This document shows positions 1-7,391 of a DNA stretch of 64,000 bases, piece after piece. The DNA lies in contig NZ_JWTA01000004.1 in assembly GCF_000813825.1 (NCBI RefSeq), positions 186,001-250,000 on the forward strand, in the 5' to 3' direction. The notes beneath the pieces were generated by a model. That model was not told the DNA's origin, made no database searches, and saw nothing but the letters and a program-made list of their open reading frames with translations. The stretch's first letter is position 1; each line of letters begins with the position of its first letter. The DNA is from Chryseobacterium taiwanense (GTDB lineage Bacteria; Bacteroidota; Bacteroidia; Flavobacteriales; Weeksellaceae). Made by a program: the position numbers and the translations under genes.

Positions 1-1
1 T

Positions 2-658
2 TCCAAACAGATTAGAATACAGGAGAAATTGGCAATATTCTTAGCCTTTATTGCAGGATATACAGATGCAACAGGATTGATACAATGGAAAACCTATGTT
101 TCCTTTATGAGTGGAAATACTACACAATTAGGAACCGCTTTTTTCAGTGAGAAATCAGAAGTTATCATCACTTCATTAACTGTCATTACAAGTTTTGTTA
201 TCGGAATTTATGCAGGAACCTGCTTGTCAATGTGGGAAAAATGTAAAATAAAAACTATTCCCATTTACATTGTTTCCATAATCCTGATGCTCTATTCTGT
301 AATATGGTATTATCATCAAATTGCTATTATCCCTTCCGTTGCCCTCATCAGTTTTGCCATGGGAATGATGAATACGATCGTGACTTCGGTAGGAGATCTG
401 AAAGTGAACACTGATTTTGTAACAGGAACTTTGAACAGTCTTGCTAAAAATACTGCGATATTCACAATGAGTAATGATGAACATGAAAGGAAAGAATCTA
501 AAGCCAATGCTATTCATCTTTTACTTTTATGGATCGGTTTTTTATCAGGAGCAGCCATCTCTCCTATTCTACTTCAGGTATTAAAAAACTGGATATTAAT
601 CATACCTGCAGTTTTATTACTAACTTGTAATAGATTAATTACCAGCACAAAAAAATAA
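2..658 (+). CDS. YoaK-family (DUF1275) membrane protein, 5'-truncated
   Basis: An integral membrane protein of the YoaK/DUF1275 family, whose function is not established. The family signature is visible near the start: GYTDATG followed by FMSGNTTQLG. Several hydrophobic segments follow, and a second half contains SFAMGMMNTIVT. The frame is open to the first base of the window with no stop, so the true start lies upstream. A TTG at 29 is an available start, but it would cut into the first membrane segment. It ends 14 bp before the peroxiredoxin gene on the same strand, so the two may be cotranscribed. Family assignment is fairly sure, function unknown. Confidence 0.75.
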   Translation, partial: SKQIRIQEKLAIFLAFIAGYTDATGLIQWKTYVSFMSGNTTQLGTAFFSEKSEVIITSLTVITSFVIGIYAGTCLSMWEKCKIKTIPIYIVSIILMLYSVIWYYHQIAIIPSVALISFAMGMMNTIVTSVGDLKVNTDFVTGTLNSLAKNTAIFTMSNDEHERKESKANAIHLLLLWIGFLSGAAISPILLQVLKNWILIIPAVLLLTCNRLITSTKK

Positions 659-672
659 AAAAACTAAACCTT

Positions 673-1131
673 ATGTTACAGAAAGATACTGTTGCTCCCG
701 ATTTTACATTGTTTGCAACTCCTGATCAAAAAATTACTTTATCTGAATTCAAAGGTAAAAACGTGATACTGGCATTCTATCCCGCAGACTGGAGCCCGGT
801 TTGTAGTGATCAAATGGCTTTGTATAATGAAATGTTGAAATTTTTCAAAAAGTATGATGCAGAAATTTTCGGAATATCTGTAGATAGCAAATGGTGTCAC
901 CTGGCATTTTCACAATCCCGAAACCTTCACTTTCCTTTACTTGCAGACTTCGAAGCCAAAGGGGAAACTGCCAAGAAATATGGCGTTTATGACGATGAAG
1001 AAGGAGAATGCAAACGAGCTTTATTTGTCATTAATAAAGAAGGGATCATCCAATGGAGCTATCTTTCTCCAACGGCTATCAATCCCGGAGCAGACGGAAT
1101 TCTAGAAGCGTTAGAAAATTTAAAAAACTAA
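673..1131 (+). CDS. Peroxiredoxin (AhpC/TSA, BCP/AhpE-like)
   Basis: A thiol peroxidase expected to reduce hydrogen peroxide or organic hydroperoxides in the cytoplasm. The 152-residue protein is a single thioredoxin-fold domain with no signal peptide. The active-site pattern PxxxSxxC is seen as P37-S41-C44, where C44 is the likely peroxidatic cysteine. Other cysteines lie at about 75 and 111, so a resolving cysteine is possible but not assignable by eye. It sits 6 bp before a DsbA-like thiol oxidoreductase gene, which suggests a shared thiol-redox role. A general peroxiredoxin call is safe; the subfamily is not. Confidence 0.88.
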   Translation: MLQKDTVAPDFTLFATPDQKITLSEFKGKNVILAFYPADWSPVCSDQMALYNEMLKFFKKYDAEIFGISVDSKWCHLAFSQSRNLHFPLLADFEAKGETAKKYGVYDDEEGECKRALFVINKEGIIQWSYLSPTAINPGADGILEALENLKN

Positions 1132-1137
1132 ATAATT

Positions 1138-1653
1138 ATGTCACTAAAACCATCAGTCAACAAAAATGATCATACTCAAGGCAATGAAAATGCTGATCTG
1201 GTCATTGTAGAGTACGGCGACTATCAATGTCCCTATTGCGGAGCAGCTTATCCTGTGCTGAAAGAATTAATGAGAGAATTCGGAAGTCAGGTACAATTTG
1301 TTTTCAGAAACTTTCCGTTATCAGAAATGCATCCTTATGCAAAACCTGCAGCCATTGCAGCAGAAGCAGCTAATTTACAGGGCAAATTCTGGGAAATGCA
1401 CGATGCCATTTATGAAAATCAGCAAAACCTGAATGAATTATACTTATTCGAACTGGCAGAAGCAATAGGCTTAGATATTTCTCAATTTAAAGAAGATATA
1501 CAAAAAGCTGAATTGGAAGAAAAAGTAGATTCAGATTTTGAAAGCGGCGTGATCAGCGGAGTAAACGGAACCCCTTCTTTCTTTATAAACGATAAAAAAT
1601 TCAATGGAGGTGCAACAGATTTACTCCAATTGATAAGAGAAAATACAAACTAG
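1138..1653 (+). CDS. DsbA-family thioredoxin-like protein
   Basis: A 171-residue thiol-disulphide oxidoreductase of the DsbA/thioredoxin_4 type. The redox motif CPYC is at residues 31-34. The cis-proline loop (GTPSFFIN) is near residue 147. No signal peptide is present, so this is probably a cytoplasmic member, like those often found with peroxiredoxins or NhaA-type antiporters, and not a periplasmic disulphide catalyst. It lies 6 bp after the peroxiredoxin gene, consistent with an operon. Its partner protein is not evident from the sequence. Confidence 0.85.
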   Translation: MSLKPSVNKNDHTQGNENADLVIVEYGDYQCPYCGAAYPVLKELMREFGSQVQFVFRNFPLSEMHPYAKPAAIAAEAANLQGKFWEMHDAIYENQQNLNELYLFELAEAIGLDISQFKEDIQKAELEEKVDSDFESGVISGVNGTPSFFINDKKFNGGATDLLQLIRENTN

Positions 1654-1746
1654 GCGAATATTACACCGCCCAAATTAAACAAAAATAAATTTTTATTAAC
1701 ATATACGATTTTAACTTAGGTTAAGATGGATTGAATCTAACCTTAC

Positions 1747-1754
1747 TACATTTG
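1747..1754 (+). promoter_or_regulatory. Candidate -7 promoter element (TACATTTG)
   Basis: It matches the Bacteroidota -7 consensus TAnnTTTG, 65 bp upstream of the hydrolase start at 1819, in the 165-bp gap after the DsbA-like gene. No TTG at the expected -33 spacing was found, so only half of the promoter is supported. Confidence 0.45.
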
Positions 1755-1818
1755 TTAAACAATTCAGACATAACATATTCAACAAAATATTAATTACAAA
1801 CATTAAAAATCTAAAAAC

Positions 1819-2640
1819 ATGAGCACATTAACATTAAAAGACGGAACAGAAATTTTTTACAAAGATCAAGGACAAGGACCAGTATTGATGTTTCACCACG
1901 GATGGCCTTTATCATCTGATGACTGGGATGCACAGGTAATTTTCTTCTTACAGAGAGGATACAGAGTAATTGCACACGACAGAAGAGGTCACGGACGCTC
2001 TAGCCAGAATATTTACAATCATACCATCGAACAATACGCTTCTGATGCAGCTGAACTGGTTGATTTTCTAGGATTGACAGACGTTATCCACATCGGTCAC
2101 TCAACAGGTGGTGGTGAAGTCATTCGTTATGTTAACAAATACGCTAAAGGAAGAGCAAAAAAAGCGGTTTTAATCAGTGCAGTTCCTCCAATTATGGTGA
2201 AAAGCGAAACCAATCCTGATGGAGTGCCAATCGAAGTTTTCGACAACATCAGAGATCAGACTTTAAATAACAGAAACCAATTTTATCTTGATTTAACAGT
2301 TCCTTTCTATGGATACAACAGAGAAGGTGCAGTAGTAAAAGAAGGAATCCAGAAAAACTGGTGGAGACAAGGATTAATGGGCGGAATCGTAGCACATTAT
2401 GATGGAATTAAAGCGTTCTCTGAAACTGACTTTACTGAAGACCTGAAATCTGTTGATATTCCTGTATTGGTTCTTCACGGTGAAGATGATCAGATCGTGC
2501 CTATCCAAAACTCCGCTATAAAATCTGCAAAACTTTTGAAAAACGGAAAACTGATTACCTATCCTGGTTTCCCTCACGGAATGCCAACTACAGAGCACGA
2601 AACAATTAACAAAGATCTTTTGGAATTTATTGAAGGATAG
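1819..2640 (+). CDS. Alpha/beta hydrolase, non-haem chloroperoxidase/arylesterase type
   Basis: A cytoplasmic serine hydrolase of 273 residues. HHGWPLSSDDWD at 26-37 (oxyanion region) is typical of cofactor-free haloperoxidases and arylesterases. The nucleophile elbow is GHSTGGG with Ser95. The acidic residue lies in the LHGEDDQIVP segment and the catalytic His in PGFPHGM near residue 254. Known members hydrolyse esters and can perhydrolyse carboxylates; the physiological substrate is rarely known and is not indicated here. It is followed after 37 bp by a MaoC-type hydratase gene on the same strand. Confidence 0.85.
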   Translation: MSTLTLKDGTEIFYKDQGQGPVLMFHHGWPLSSDDWDAQVIFFLQRGYRVIAHDRRGHGRSSQNIYNHTIEQYASDAAELVDFLGLTDVIHIGHSTGGGEVIRYVNKYAKGRAKKAVLISAVPPIMVKSETNPDGVPIEVFDNIRDQTLNNRNQFYLDLTVPFYGYNREGAVVKEGIQKNWWRQGLMGGIVAHYDGIKAFSETDFTEDLKSVDIPVLVLHGEDDQIVPIQNSAIKSAKLLKNGKLITYPGFPHGMPTTEHETINKDLLEFIEG

Positions 2641-2677
2641 ATTAAAGAATAACACTCTATTTTAAATAATTTTATAG

Positions 2678-3166
2678 ATGGAAAATTCAAATACTCAAGA
2701 ATCTACATTCAATCCGGACGACTTTGCTATTGTTCCTCTTCGCAGTTTTGACGAACTTGTGGTAGGAGAAGTTTTCAGAGCTCCAAGCAGAACATTAACA
2801 GATGCACATGCCTCTGCCTTTCAAACGGTGTCTTGTGATAACCACCCTATTCATTATGATGTTGAGTATGCCAAAAGATTTGGGCATGAAGCTCCGGTAG
2901 TTCATGGGTTGCAAGTATTGGCATTTACCGCTCCTGGTGCTACTTTGCTTCCTCATTATTTTGGAAACATTTTCATCGCTTTTTTAGAACTGTCTTGCAA
3001 CTTTTTGAAAGAAGTACATTCAGGTGATACCTTATACTCATCACTTACAATAACAGACCTAACTCCAAAAGATAATCAGGGAATTGTAACAACAAAAGTA
3101 ACGGTATATAATCAAAAATCTGAATTGGTACTTGAAGGGCAACATAAATATCTGCTAAAGAGATAA
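2678..3166 (+). CDS. MaoC-like (R)-specific enoyl-CoA hydratase
   Basis: A 162-residue single hotdog-fold protein of the MaoC dehydratase family. These enzymes hydrate trans-2-enoyl thioesters to (R)-3-hydroxyacyl thioesters. The hydratase motif is seen as CDNHPIHYD (Asp then His five residues apart), followed by AKRFGHEAPVVHG. There is no signal peptide. A clear terminator follows, so this gene ends the unit that starts with the hydrolase at 1819. The acyl substrate cannot be read from the sequence. Confidence 0.82.
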   Translation: MENSNTQESTFNPDDFAIVPLRSFDELVVGEVFRAPSRTLTDAHASAFQTVSCDNHPIHYDVEYAKRFGHEAPVVHGLQVLAFTAPGATLLPHYFGNIFIAFLELSCNFLKEVHSGDTLYSSLTITDLTPKDNQGIVTTKVTVYNQKSELVLEGQHKYLLKR

Positions 3167-3192
3167 TTTCATTCAGTATAAATTTATCAAAG

Positions 3193-3220
3193 GGTTGTCG
3201 CTTCTAACGACAACCTTTTT
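3193..3220 (+). terminator. Rho-independent terminator after the MaoC gene
   Basis: A perfect 8-bp stem, GGTTGTCG (3193-3200) with CGACAACC (3208-3215), has a 7-nt loop and is followed by five T. It overlaps an in-frame TTG at 3195, which argues that the next gene does not start there. Confidence 0.85.
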
Positions 3221-3251
3221 GGTAAAAAGTTTAATTATTTATATAATAAAA

Positions 3252-4124
3252 ATGGAAAATAATAGATTGGGTACCAATCATACCATTTATGCAAACGGTA
3301 TTCGCCAAAACTATATCGATGCCGGAGAAGGAGCCCCCGTTGTACTTCTTCACGGTTTCCCTGAAACGAATTATGCATGGAGACATCAGATCCCGGTACT
3401 TAGTAAAAAATACCGTGTGATAGCTCCAGATCTTCGTGGTTACGGTGAGACAGAAAAACCCGCAACAGGCTATGACAAAAGAAATATGGCAAAAGATCTT
3501 GCTGCTTTGCTGGATAAGCTAGGGATTGAAAAAATTTCCCTCATAGGACATGATCGTGGCGCTCGTGTTGCAACCCGATTTGCCAAAGATTATCCTGAAC
3601 GTGTTGACAGGCTTGTTGTAATGGATAATGTACCCACCCGTATCGTCGCTCGGGATTTAAATGCTGAAATAGCAAAAGCCTATTGGTTCTTTCTCTTTCA
3701 TCTTGTTCCCGATTTACCTGAAGTTCTTATTTCGGGGAAAGAAGAACAATGGTTGCGTTGGTTTTTCTCTGATTGGACTTATGATCCAGCAACTATTTCT
3801 GGGGAAGCATTTGACACTTATGTGAGAGCTTACCGTTCTCCGGGCGCAGTACGTGGCGCTATGGCTGACTATCGAGCCAATGCCGTTGACGTAGAACAAG
3901 ATAAAGAAGATGCTGATGTCAAAATAAATTGTCCAACATTAGCGCTGTGGGGAGCAGACTTTGGCGCTGTGGGTAAGATGTTTGACATGCCTAAAGTTTG
4001 GGCAGAAATGGCTAGTAATTTAAAAGCAGTACCTATCGAACGATGCGGACACCTTCCTCATGAAGAACGTCCGGAAGAGGTAAATGCTTTGCTTTTAGAA
4101 TTTTTACAAGGTTGGGCAGGCTAA
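3252..4124 (+). CDS. Alpha/beta hydrolase, epoxide hydrolase/haloacetate dehalogenase type
   Basis: A 290-residue cytoplasmic hydrolase with an aspartate nucleophile instead of serine. The elbow reads GHDRGARV with Asp101, and the catalytic His is near 267 (CGHLPHEE). HGFPET near the N-terminus is the oxyanion region. The D-R-G-A-R spacing and the later DYRANA resemble fluoroacetate dehalogenases. However, the expected His-Trp halide pair seems to be replaced (YWFFLFH), so defluorination is not supported and epoxide or other haloacid hydrolysis stays open. I chose the ATG at 3252 because the upstream in-frame TTG lies inside a terminator hairpin. Confidence 0.8.
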   Translation: MENNRLGTNHTIYANGIRQNYIDAGEGAPVVLLHGFPETNYAWRHQIPVLSKKYRVIAPDLRGYGETEKPATGYDKRNMAKDLAALLDKLGIEKISLIGHDRGARVATRFAKDYPERVDRLVVMDNVPTRIVARDLNAEIAKAYWFFLFHLVPDLPEVLISGKEEQWLRWFFSDWTYDPATISGEAFDTYVRAYRSPGAVRGAMADYRANAVDVEQDKEDADVKINCPTLALWGADFGAVGKMFDMPKVWAEMASNLKAVPIERCGHLPHEERPEEVNALLLEFLQGWAG

Positions 4125-4363
4125 TAACTTACAGACTTTGTCTTAGTTTTAAAATAAAATAGATTTTCACCAGAAAAGTATTGTTTATATACCAATTACG
4201 ATAAAATCGTTAAGGCCCAACCTAATGAGTAAAAGCAATATACACTCAGTAATAGTCTTTCTAGCTTTACATTAGCTAGTACATTGAAATAAAAATATTC
4301 ATCAAAATGATTAAAATTAATCTGGATTAATGAAAAAAAATCAAAAATATCCATTTTATTATC
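4125..4363. other. Intergenic region before the aspartate kinase leader
   Basis: About 240 bp of AT-rich sequence without a credible gene. A short inverted repeat, CTAGC/GCTAG, lies near 4260-4278. Nothing else is recognised before the promoter element at 4364. Confidence 0.5.
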
Positions 4364-4371
4364 TATATTTG
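4364..4371 (+). promoter_or_regulatory. -7 promoter element (TATATTTG) for the leader and lysC
   Basis: It is an exact match to TAnnTTTG. Transcription would begin close to 4377, about ten nucleotides before the leader-peptide ATG at 4388. No good -33 TTG is visible. Confidence 0.55.
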
Positions 4372-4387
4372 CCCAGCAAAAAAAGAA

Positions 4388-4444
4388 ATGATACTATCTA
4401 ACTTAAAAAAGGGAAAGAAACAGTACTTACGTCAAACGTCGTGA
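4388..4444 (+). CDS. Lysine-rich leader peptide of the aspartate kinase attenuator
   Basis: An 18-codon reading frame encoding MILSNLKKGKKQYLRQTS and ending in TGA. Four of five consecutive codons (4406-4420) specify lysine. It begins about 10 nt after the predicted transcription start and ends 33 nt before a strong terminator that precedes aspartate kinase. This is the layout of amino-acid attenuation, in which a ribosome stalled at Lys codons would prevent termination. Lysine is an end product of the aspartate-kinase pathway. The frame is read directly from the sequence; the regulatory role is inference. Confidence 0.6.
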   Translation: MILSNLKKGKKQYLRQTS

Positions 4445-4477
4445 GTCATTTTCCTTTGGTTAGAAATCAAATACATC

Positions 4478-4510
4478 AGGAGCTTGTCATCACGACAAGC
4501 TCCTTTTTTT
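4478..4510 (+). terminator. Attenuator terminator upstream of lysC
   Basis: An 11-bp perfect stem, AGGAGCTTGTC (4478-4488) with GACAAGCTCCT (4494-4504), has a 5-nt loop and is followed by a run of T to 4510, only 30 bp before the aspartate kinase ATG. The loop and the start of the right arm (TCACGAC, 4490-4496) are complementary to GTCGTGA (4438-4444), which overlaps the leader stop codon. This offers a 7-bp competing pairing. Confidence 0.75.
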
Positions 4511-4539
4511 GTTTTAATAATTAACATTTTTAAATATTT

Positions 4540-5859
4540 ATGAAAGTTTTAAAATTTGGAGGGACTTCAGTAGGAAGCCCGGAAAGAATCGAGCAGTTAT
4601 TACCTATTATCAATTCTCAGCAAGCAGAAAAACATTTGGTTGTTTTATCTGCGGTATCCGGAACTACCAATGATCTGGTAGCTTTGTCTGCATTATATGC
4701 AAAAAAAGATATTGAAGCTGCACATGCACACATTGATGCACTTTACGAACAATACAAAAAGTTTGTTCATCAATTATTCAAAACAGAAGAAGGGATTGCA
4801 GAAGCGTTGACATTTATTGATAAAATATTTGATCTGTTTTACCAATTTAAAAATAAGAATTTCACATTAGCTGCCGAACGAATCATCTTGGCTCAGGGAG
4901 AGATCATTTCTACTACCCTATTTCATTTACATTTAAAAGAAATTGAAGTTCCTTCCGTATTACTACCCGCATTGGAATTTATGTTGATTGATGAAAACAA
5001 CGAACCCGATGTTGAATATATTCGAGAACATTTAAGCCAGGAAATCTCAAAATATCCTGAAGAAAAACTATTTATTACCCAAGGATATATCTGCAAAAAT
5101 GCTCAAGGGGAAATTGACAATTTACGAAGAGGAGGTTCAGATTATACCGCTTCATTAGTAGGTGCAGCGTTACAAGTGGAAGAAGTTCAGATCTGGACAG
5201 ATATTGACGGATTCCATAATAATGATCCGAGATATGTTCAGAATACAAAGTCTATTGCCAAACTTAGCTTTGATGAAGCGGCAGAACTTTCTTACTTCGG
5301 AGCCAAAATTTTGCATCCACAAAGTGTTTTCCCTGCAAGAAAATACAATGTTCCCGTAAGATTATTAGATACGATGAATCCTACTGCCCAAGGAACACTG
5401 ATTTCAGGAGAAACAACCAATCAAAATCAGATTGTAGCGATTGCCGCTAAAGATGGGATTACCGCTATTCGTATCCAATCTTCGAGAATGTTAATGGCTT
5501 ATGGCTTTTTAAGAAAGGTTTTTGAAATTTTTGAGCGTTTCAAAACTCCTATTGATATGATCACTACTTCTGAAGTCGCGGTTTCGCTTACTATTGACGA
5601 AACAGGCTCTCTTTCTGAAATCGTAAAAGAACTGGAACTGTTTTCGACGGTAGAAATCGATAATGACCAATCTATTATTTGTATTGTCGGCGATTTCAGA
5701 AAAAACAATCACGGATATGCCACTGTAGTTTCAGAAGCTGTAAAACATATTCCTATCAGAATGATCTCTTACGGAGGAAGTGAAAATAATATATCATTAT
5801 TGATTCCTTCCATTCATAAAATTGAGGGGTTAAGATCTTTACACAACAGATTATTCTAA
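4540..5859 (+). CDS. lysC: Aspartate kinase (monofunctional)
   Basis: It phosphorylates L-aspartate, the first step towards lysine, threonine, methionine and diaminopimelate. The 439-residue protein starts with the kinase motif KFGGTSVGSPERI. The substrate region LRRGGSDYTASLVGAAL is followed by VQIWTDIDGFHNNDPR and FGAKILHP. Two C-terminal ACT-type regulatory segments occupy roughly the last 140 residues (IAAKDGITAIRIQS and the later VEIDNDQSIICIVGDF). The length fits a kinase without a fused homoserine dehydrogenase. A Lys-rich leader peptide and terminator lie immediately upstream, suggesting control by lysyl-tRNA charging. A terminator follows at 5886. Confidence 0.92.
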   Translation: MKVLKFGGTSVGSPERIEQLLPIINSQQAEKHLVVLSAVSGTTNDLVALSALYAKKDIEAAHAHIDALYEQYKKFVHQLFKTEEGIAEALTFIDKIFDLFYQFKNKNFTLAAERIILAQGEIISTTLFHLHLKEIEVPSVLLPALEFMLIDENNEPDVEYIREHLSQEISKYPEEKLFITQGYICKNAQGEIDNLRRGGSDYTASLVGAALQVEEVQIWTDIDGFHNNDPRYVQNTKSIAKLSFDEAAELSYFGAKILHPQSVFPARKYNVPVRLLDTMNPTAQGTLISGETTNQNQIVAIAAKDGITAIRIQSSRMLMAYGFLRKVFEIFERFKTPIDMITTSEVAVSLTIDETGSLSEIVKELELFSTVEIDNDQSIICIVGDFRKNNHGYATVVSEAVKHIPIRMISYGGSENNISLLIPSIHKIEGLRSLHNRLF

Positions 5860-5885
5860 GGAAGTTATCCTTTTAATTTGATATC

Positions 5886-5932
5886 AAAAATCACTTTGCA
5901 AATCTATCTATTGGATTTAAAAGTGATTTTTT
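5886..5932 (+). terminator. Terminator after lysC
   Basis: A 12-bp stem, AAAAATCACTTT (5886-5897) with AAAGTGATTTTT (5920-5931), extends inward by AAATC/GATTT and ends in a T run. It is positioned 26 bp after the lysC stop. Confidence 0.75.
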
Positions 5933-6007
5933 GATTTAATCTCTTACTTTTTTAAATCACTTCACGTAAATGAATTTCAAATGTTCAAAACTTTAAAAAT
6001 TCTTTTC

Positions 6008-6015
6008 TAGATTTG
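6008..6015 (+). promoter_or_regulatory. -7 promoter element (TAGATTTG)
   Basis: An exact TAnnTTTG match lies 16 bp upstream of the ATG at 6031. Its last three bases are the only alternative in-frame start (TTG, 6013), so the start is better placed at 6031. Confidence 0.6.
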
Positions 6016-6030
6016 CGCTTTCTAAATATT

Positions 6031-6336
6031 ATGAAACAACCTTCACACTTTAAAGCGCTCATTAATTACTATTCCACTGAAAAAGGAGGATTGGTAAGTC
6101 CTATATCAACCGGATTTCGTGCAGCTTTTCAATTTCCTTTTGAATTACAAACTTATATTGGTGTTCATATTTTTGAAGAAGAAGACCTTATTTTCCCAGG
6201 TGACTCTGCTACCCTTGATATTGCATTGATTAACGCAGATTCATTTCTGGATAAATTATACACCGGAATGGATTTTGAAATTTCCGATAACTCCGGGATT
6301 ATTGCAAATGGAATAATCACCAATGTTTATTCTTAG
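6031..6336 (+). CDS. EF-Tu C-terminal-domain-like small protein
   Basis: A 101-residue protein that resembles the C-terminal beta-barrel (domain 3) of elongation factor Tu standing alone. The order of motifs is the same: FKALINYYSTEKGG near the start, SPISTGFRAAFQF, then FPGDSATLDIAL and LYTGMDFEISDNSGIIANGII. It has no GTPase domain, no signal peptide and no partner gene nearby. Its role is unknown; a barrel of this kind could bind RNA or protein, but nothing here shows that. Confidence 0.65.
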   Translation: MKQPSHFKALINYYSTEKGGLVSPISTGFRAAFQFPFELQTYIGVHIFEEEDLIFPGDSATLDIALINADSFLDKLYTGMDFEISDNSGIIANGIITNVYS

Positions 6337-6430
6337 AATAGAAACAAATACAAAGTTTAAAGACTCAAGTTTTTATATTACTTTTTCTATTGAACTAGCT
6401 GAAAATATCCTTATTCAAGCACCCCTATTC

Positions 6431-6626
6431 TTTTAACGCAAAGATTTATATCCAATTCTGAATGTAATAAGAGAGCAAAGAATGGAATCAACTTCATTGA
6501 TTCTTAAGAAGCTTGCTTCATCAGCGACTTTGTCGCCAATCTTTGCTCCCTTAAAATCATCTATTTTTACTATTAAAACTTTGCGTTGAGATTGCGATCA
6601 CTCATTTTTTTTAACGCAAAGATTTA
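6431..6626. repeat. Intergenic direct/inverted repeat (TTTTAACGCAAAGATTTA)
   Basis: The 18-bp word occurs at 6431-6448 and 6609-6626, with an inverted partial copy, CTTTGCGTT, at 6579-6587. The second copy runs into the GNAT gene and supplies its last codons. A diverged relative is present at 31721-31806. Such elements are typical of flavobacterial intergenic regions. Confidence 0.65.
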
Positions 6627-7102
6627 CATTCAATCTCTGCTCCATCAGTCTTGACCGTATTTTTTATTTCCTCAGCTTTTTTTCTAAAGTAATAGAACTC
6701 GCGTACAATCTCGAAACCGATCTTTGTATATACAGATACGGCACTTGTATTGTGCTGCAATACTTCCAAGACATATTCTTCAACGCCCGCTTTTTTTAAA
6801 TAGGGAATGGAATGATTAAAAACCTGAGTAGCTAATCCTTTTCCCTGATATTCTTTCAGTGTTCCCGTACCGGTATCATAGGCAGTCTGAACTCCATTAA
6901 AAGTATCAATTCCGTTAAATGTAAAAGAAACCATCACATCGCCATCGAAAGCGGCAAAAGATAATTCGGGAGTAAAGCCACGACGTTTCAACATCTCCAG
7001 AAGCTCTTCTTTTTTCAACTGCATTTCATAGGCTGCGAAGGCTTTTTGAAAAGTATCGAATAATACGTCTGAACTGATATTGCTTAATGATTTTATTTCC
7101 AT
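6611..7102 (-). CDS. GNAT-family N-acetyltransferase
   Basis: A 163-residue acetyl-CoA-dependent acyltransferase. The acetyl-CoA binding motif is seen as EYQGKGLATQVFNH (Q-x-x-G-x-A type). It is followed by VLEVLQHNTSAVSVYTKIGFEIVREFYYFRK, the usual beta-strand, Asn and Tyr region of the fold. The substrate is unknown. The final codons (Lys-Ser-Leu-Arg-stop) lie inside a dispersed intergenic repeat, so the original C-terminus may have been replaced. It stands alone, convergent with the EF-Tu-like gene. Confidence 0.8.
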   Translation of the reverse strand: MEIKSLSNISSDVLFDTFQKAFAAYEMQLKKEELLEMLKRRGFTPELSFAAFDGDVMVSFTFNGIDTFNGVQTAYDTGTGTLKEYQGKGLATQVFNHSIPYLKKAGVEEYVLEVLQHNTSAVSVYTKIGFEIVREFYYFRKKAEEIKNTVKTDGAEIECKSLR

Positions 7103-7391
7103 AGCGTTGATTGAGAAGTTTGATGGATAACCAAACGAAATATAAGATAATTTCCCGATTTAAAATCGGTTATTCTACGCTATTCCTGGCTGAACTCCAT
7201 TCAGACATCACATATTGACCGGATAAAAGAGAAAAGCAGGAAGAAAAAATGCTCTTCCTGCTTTATGGTATATATTGAATTATTAGTTTTTGTTGAATGC
7301 TGTAAGCAACTGATTGCTTTAGCCTCTATTATTTGGGGGAATTGAGGAAGCCGAAAAGACTCCCTCAATAGAATATATAAAGATTTGTGTT

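Noticed and set aside
3195-3251. N-terminal extension of the epoxide-hydrolase-like gene from TTG 3195
   Set aside because: The codons fall within the preceding terminator hairpin and the residues match no part of the fold; ATG 3252 gives the normal N-terminus.
4372-4539. Lysine riboswitch upstream of aspartate kinase
   Set aside because: The leader is too short for the lysine riboswitch fold; a peptide leader and one terminator explain the structure better.
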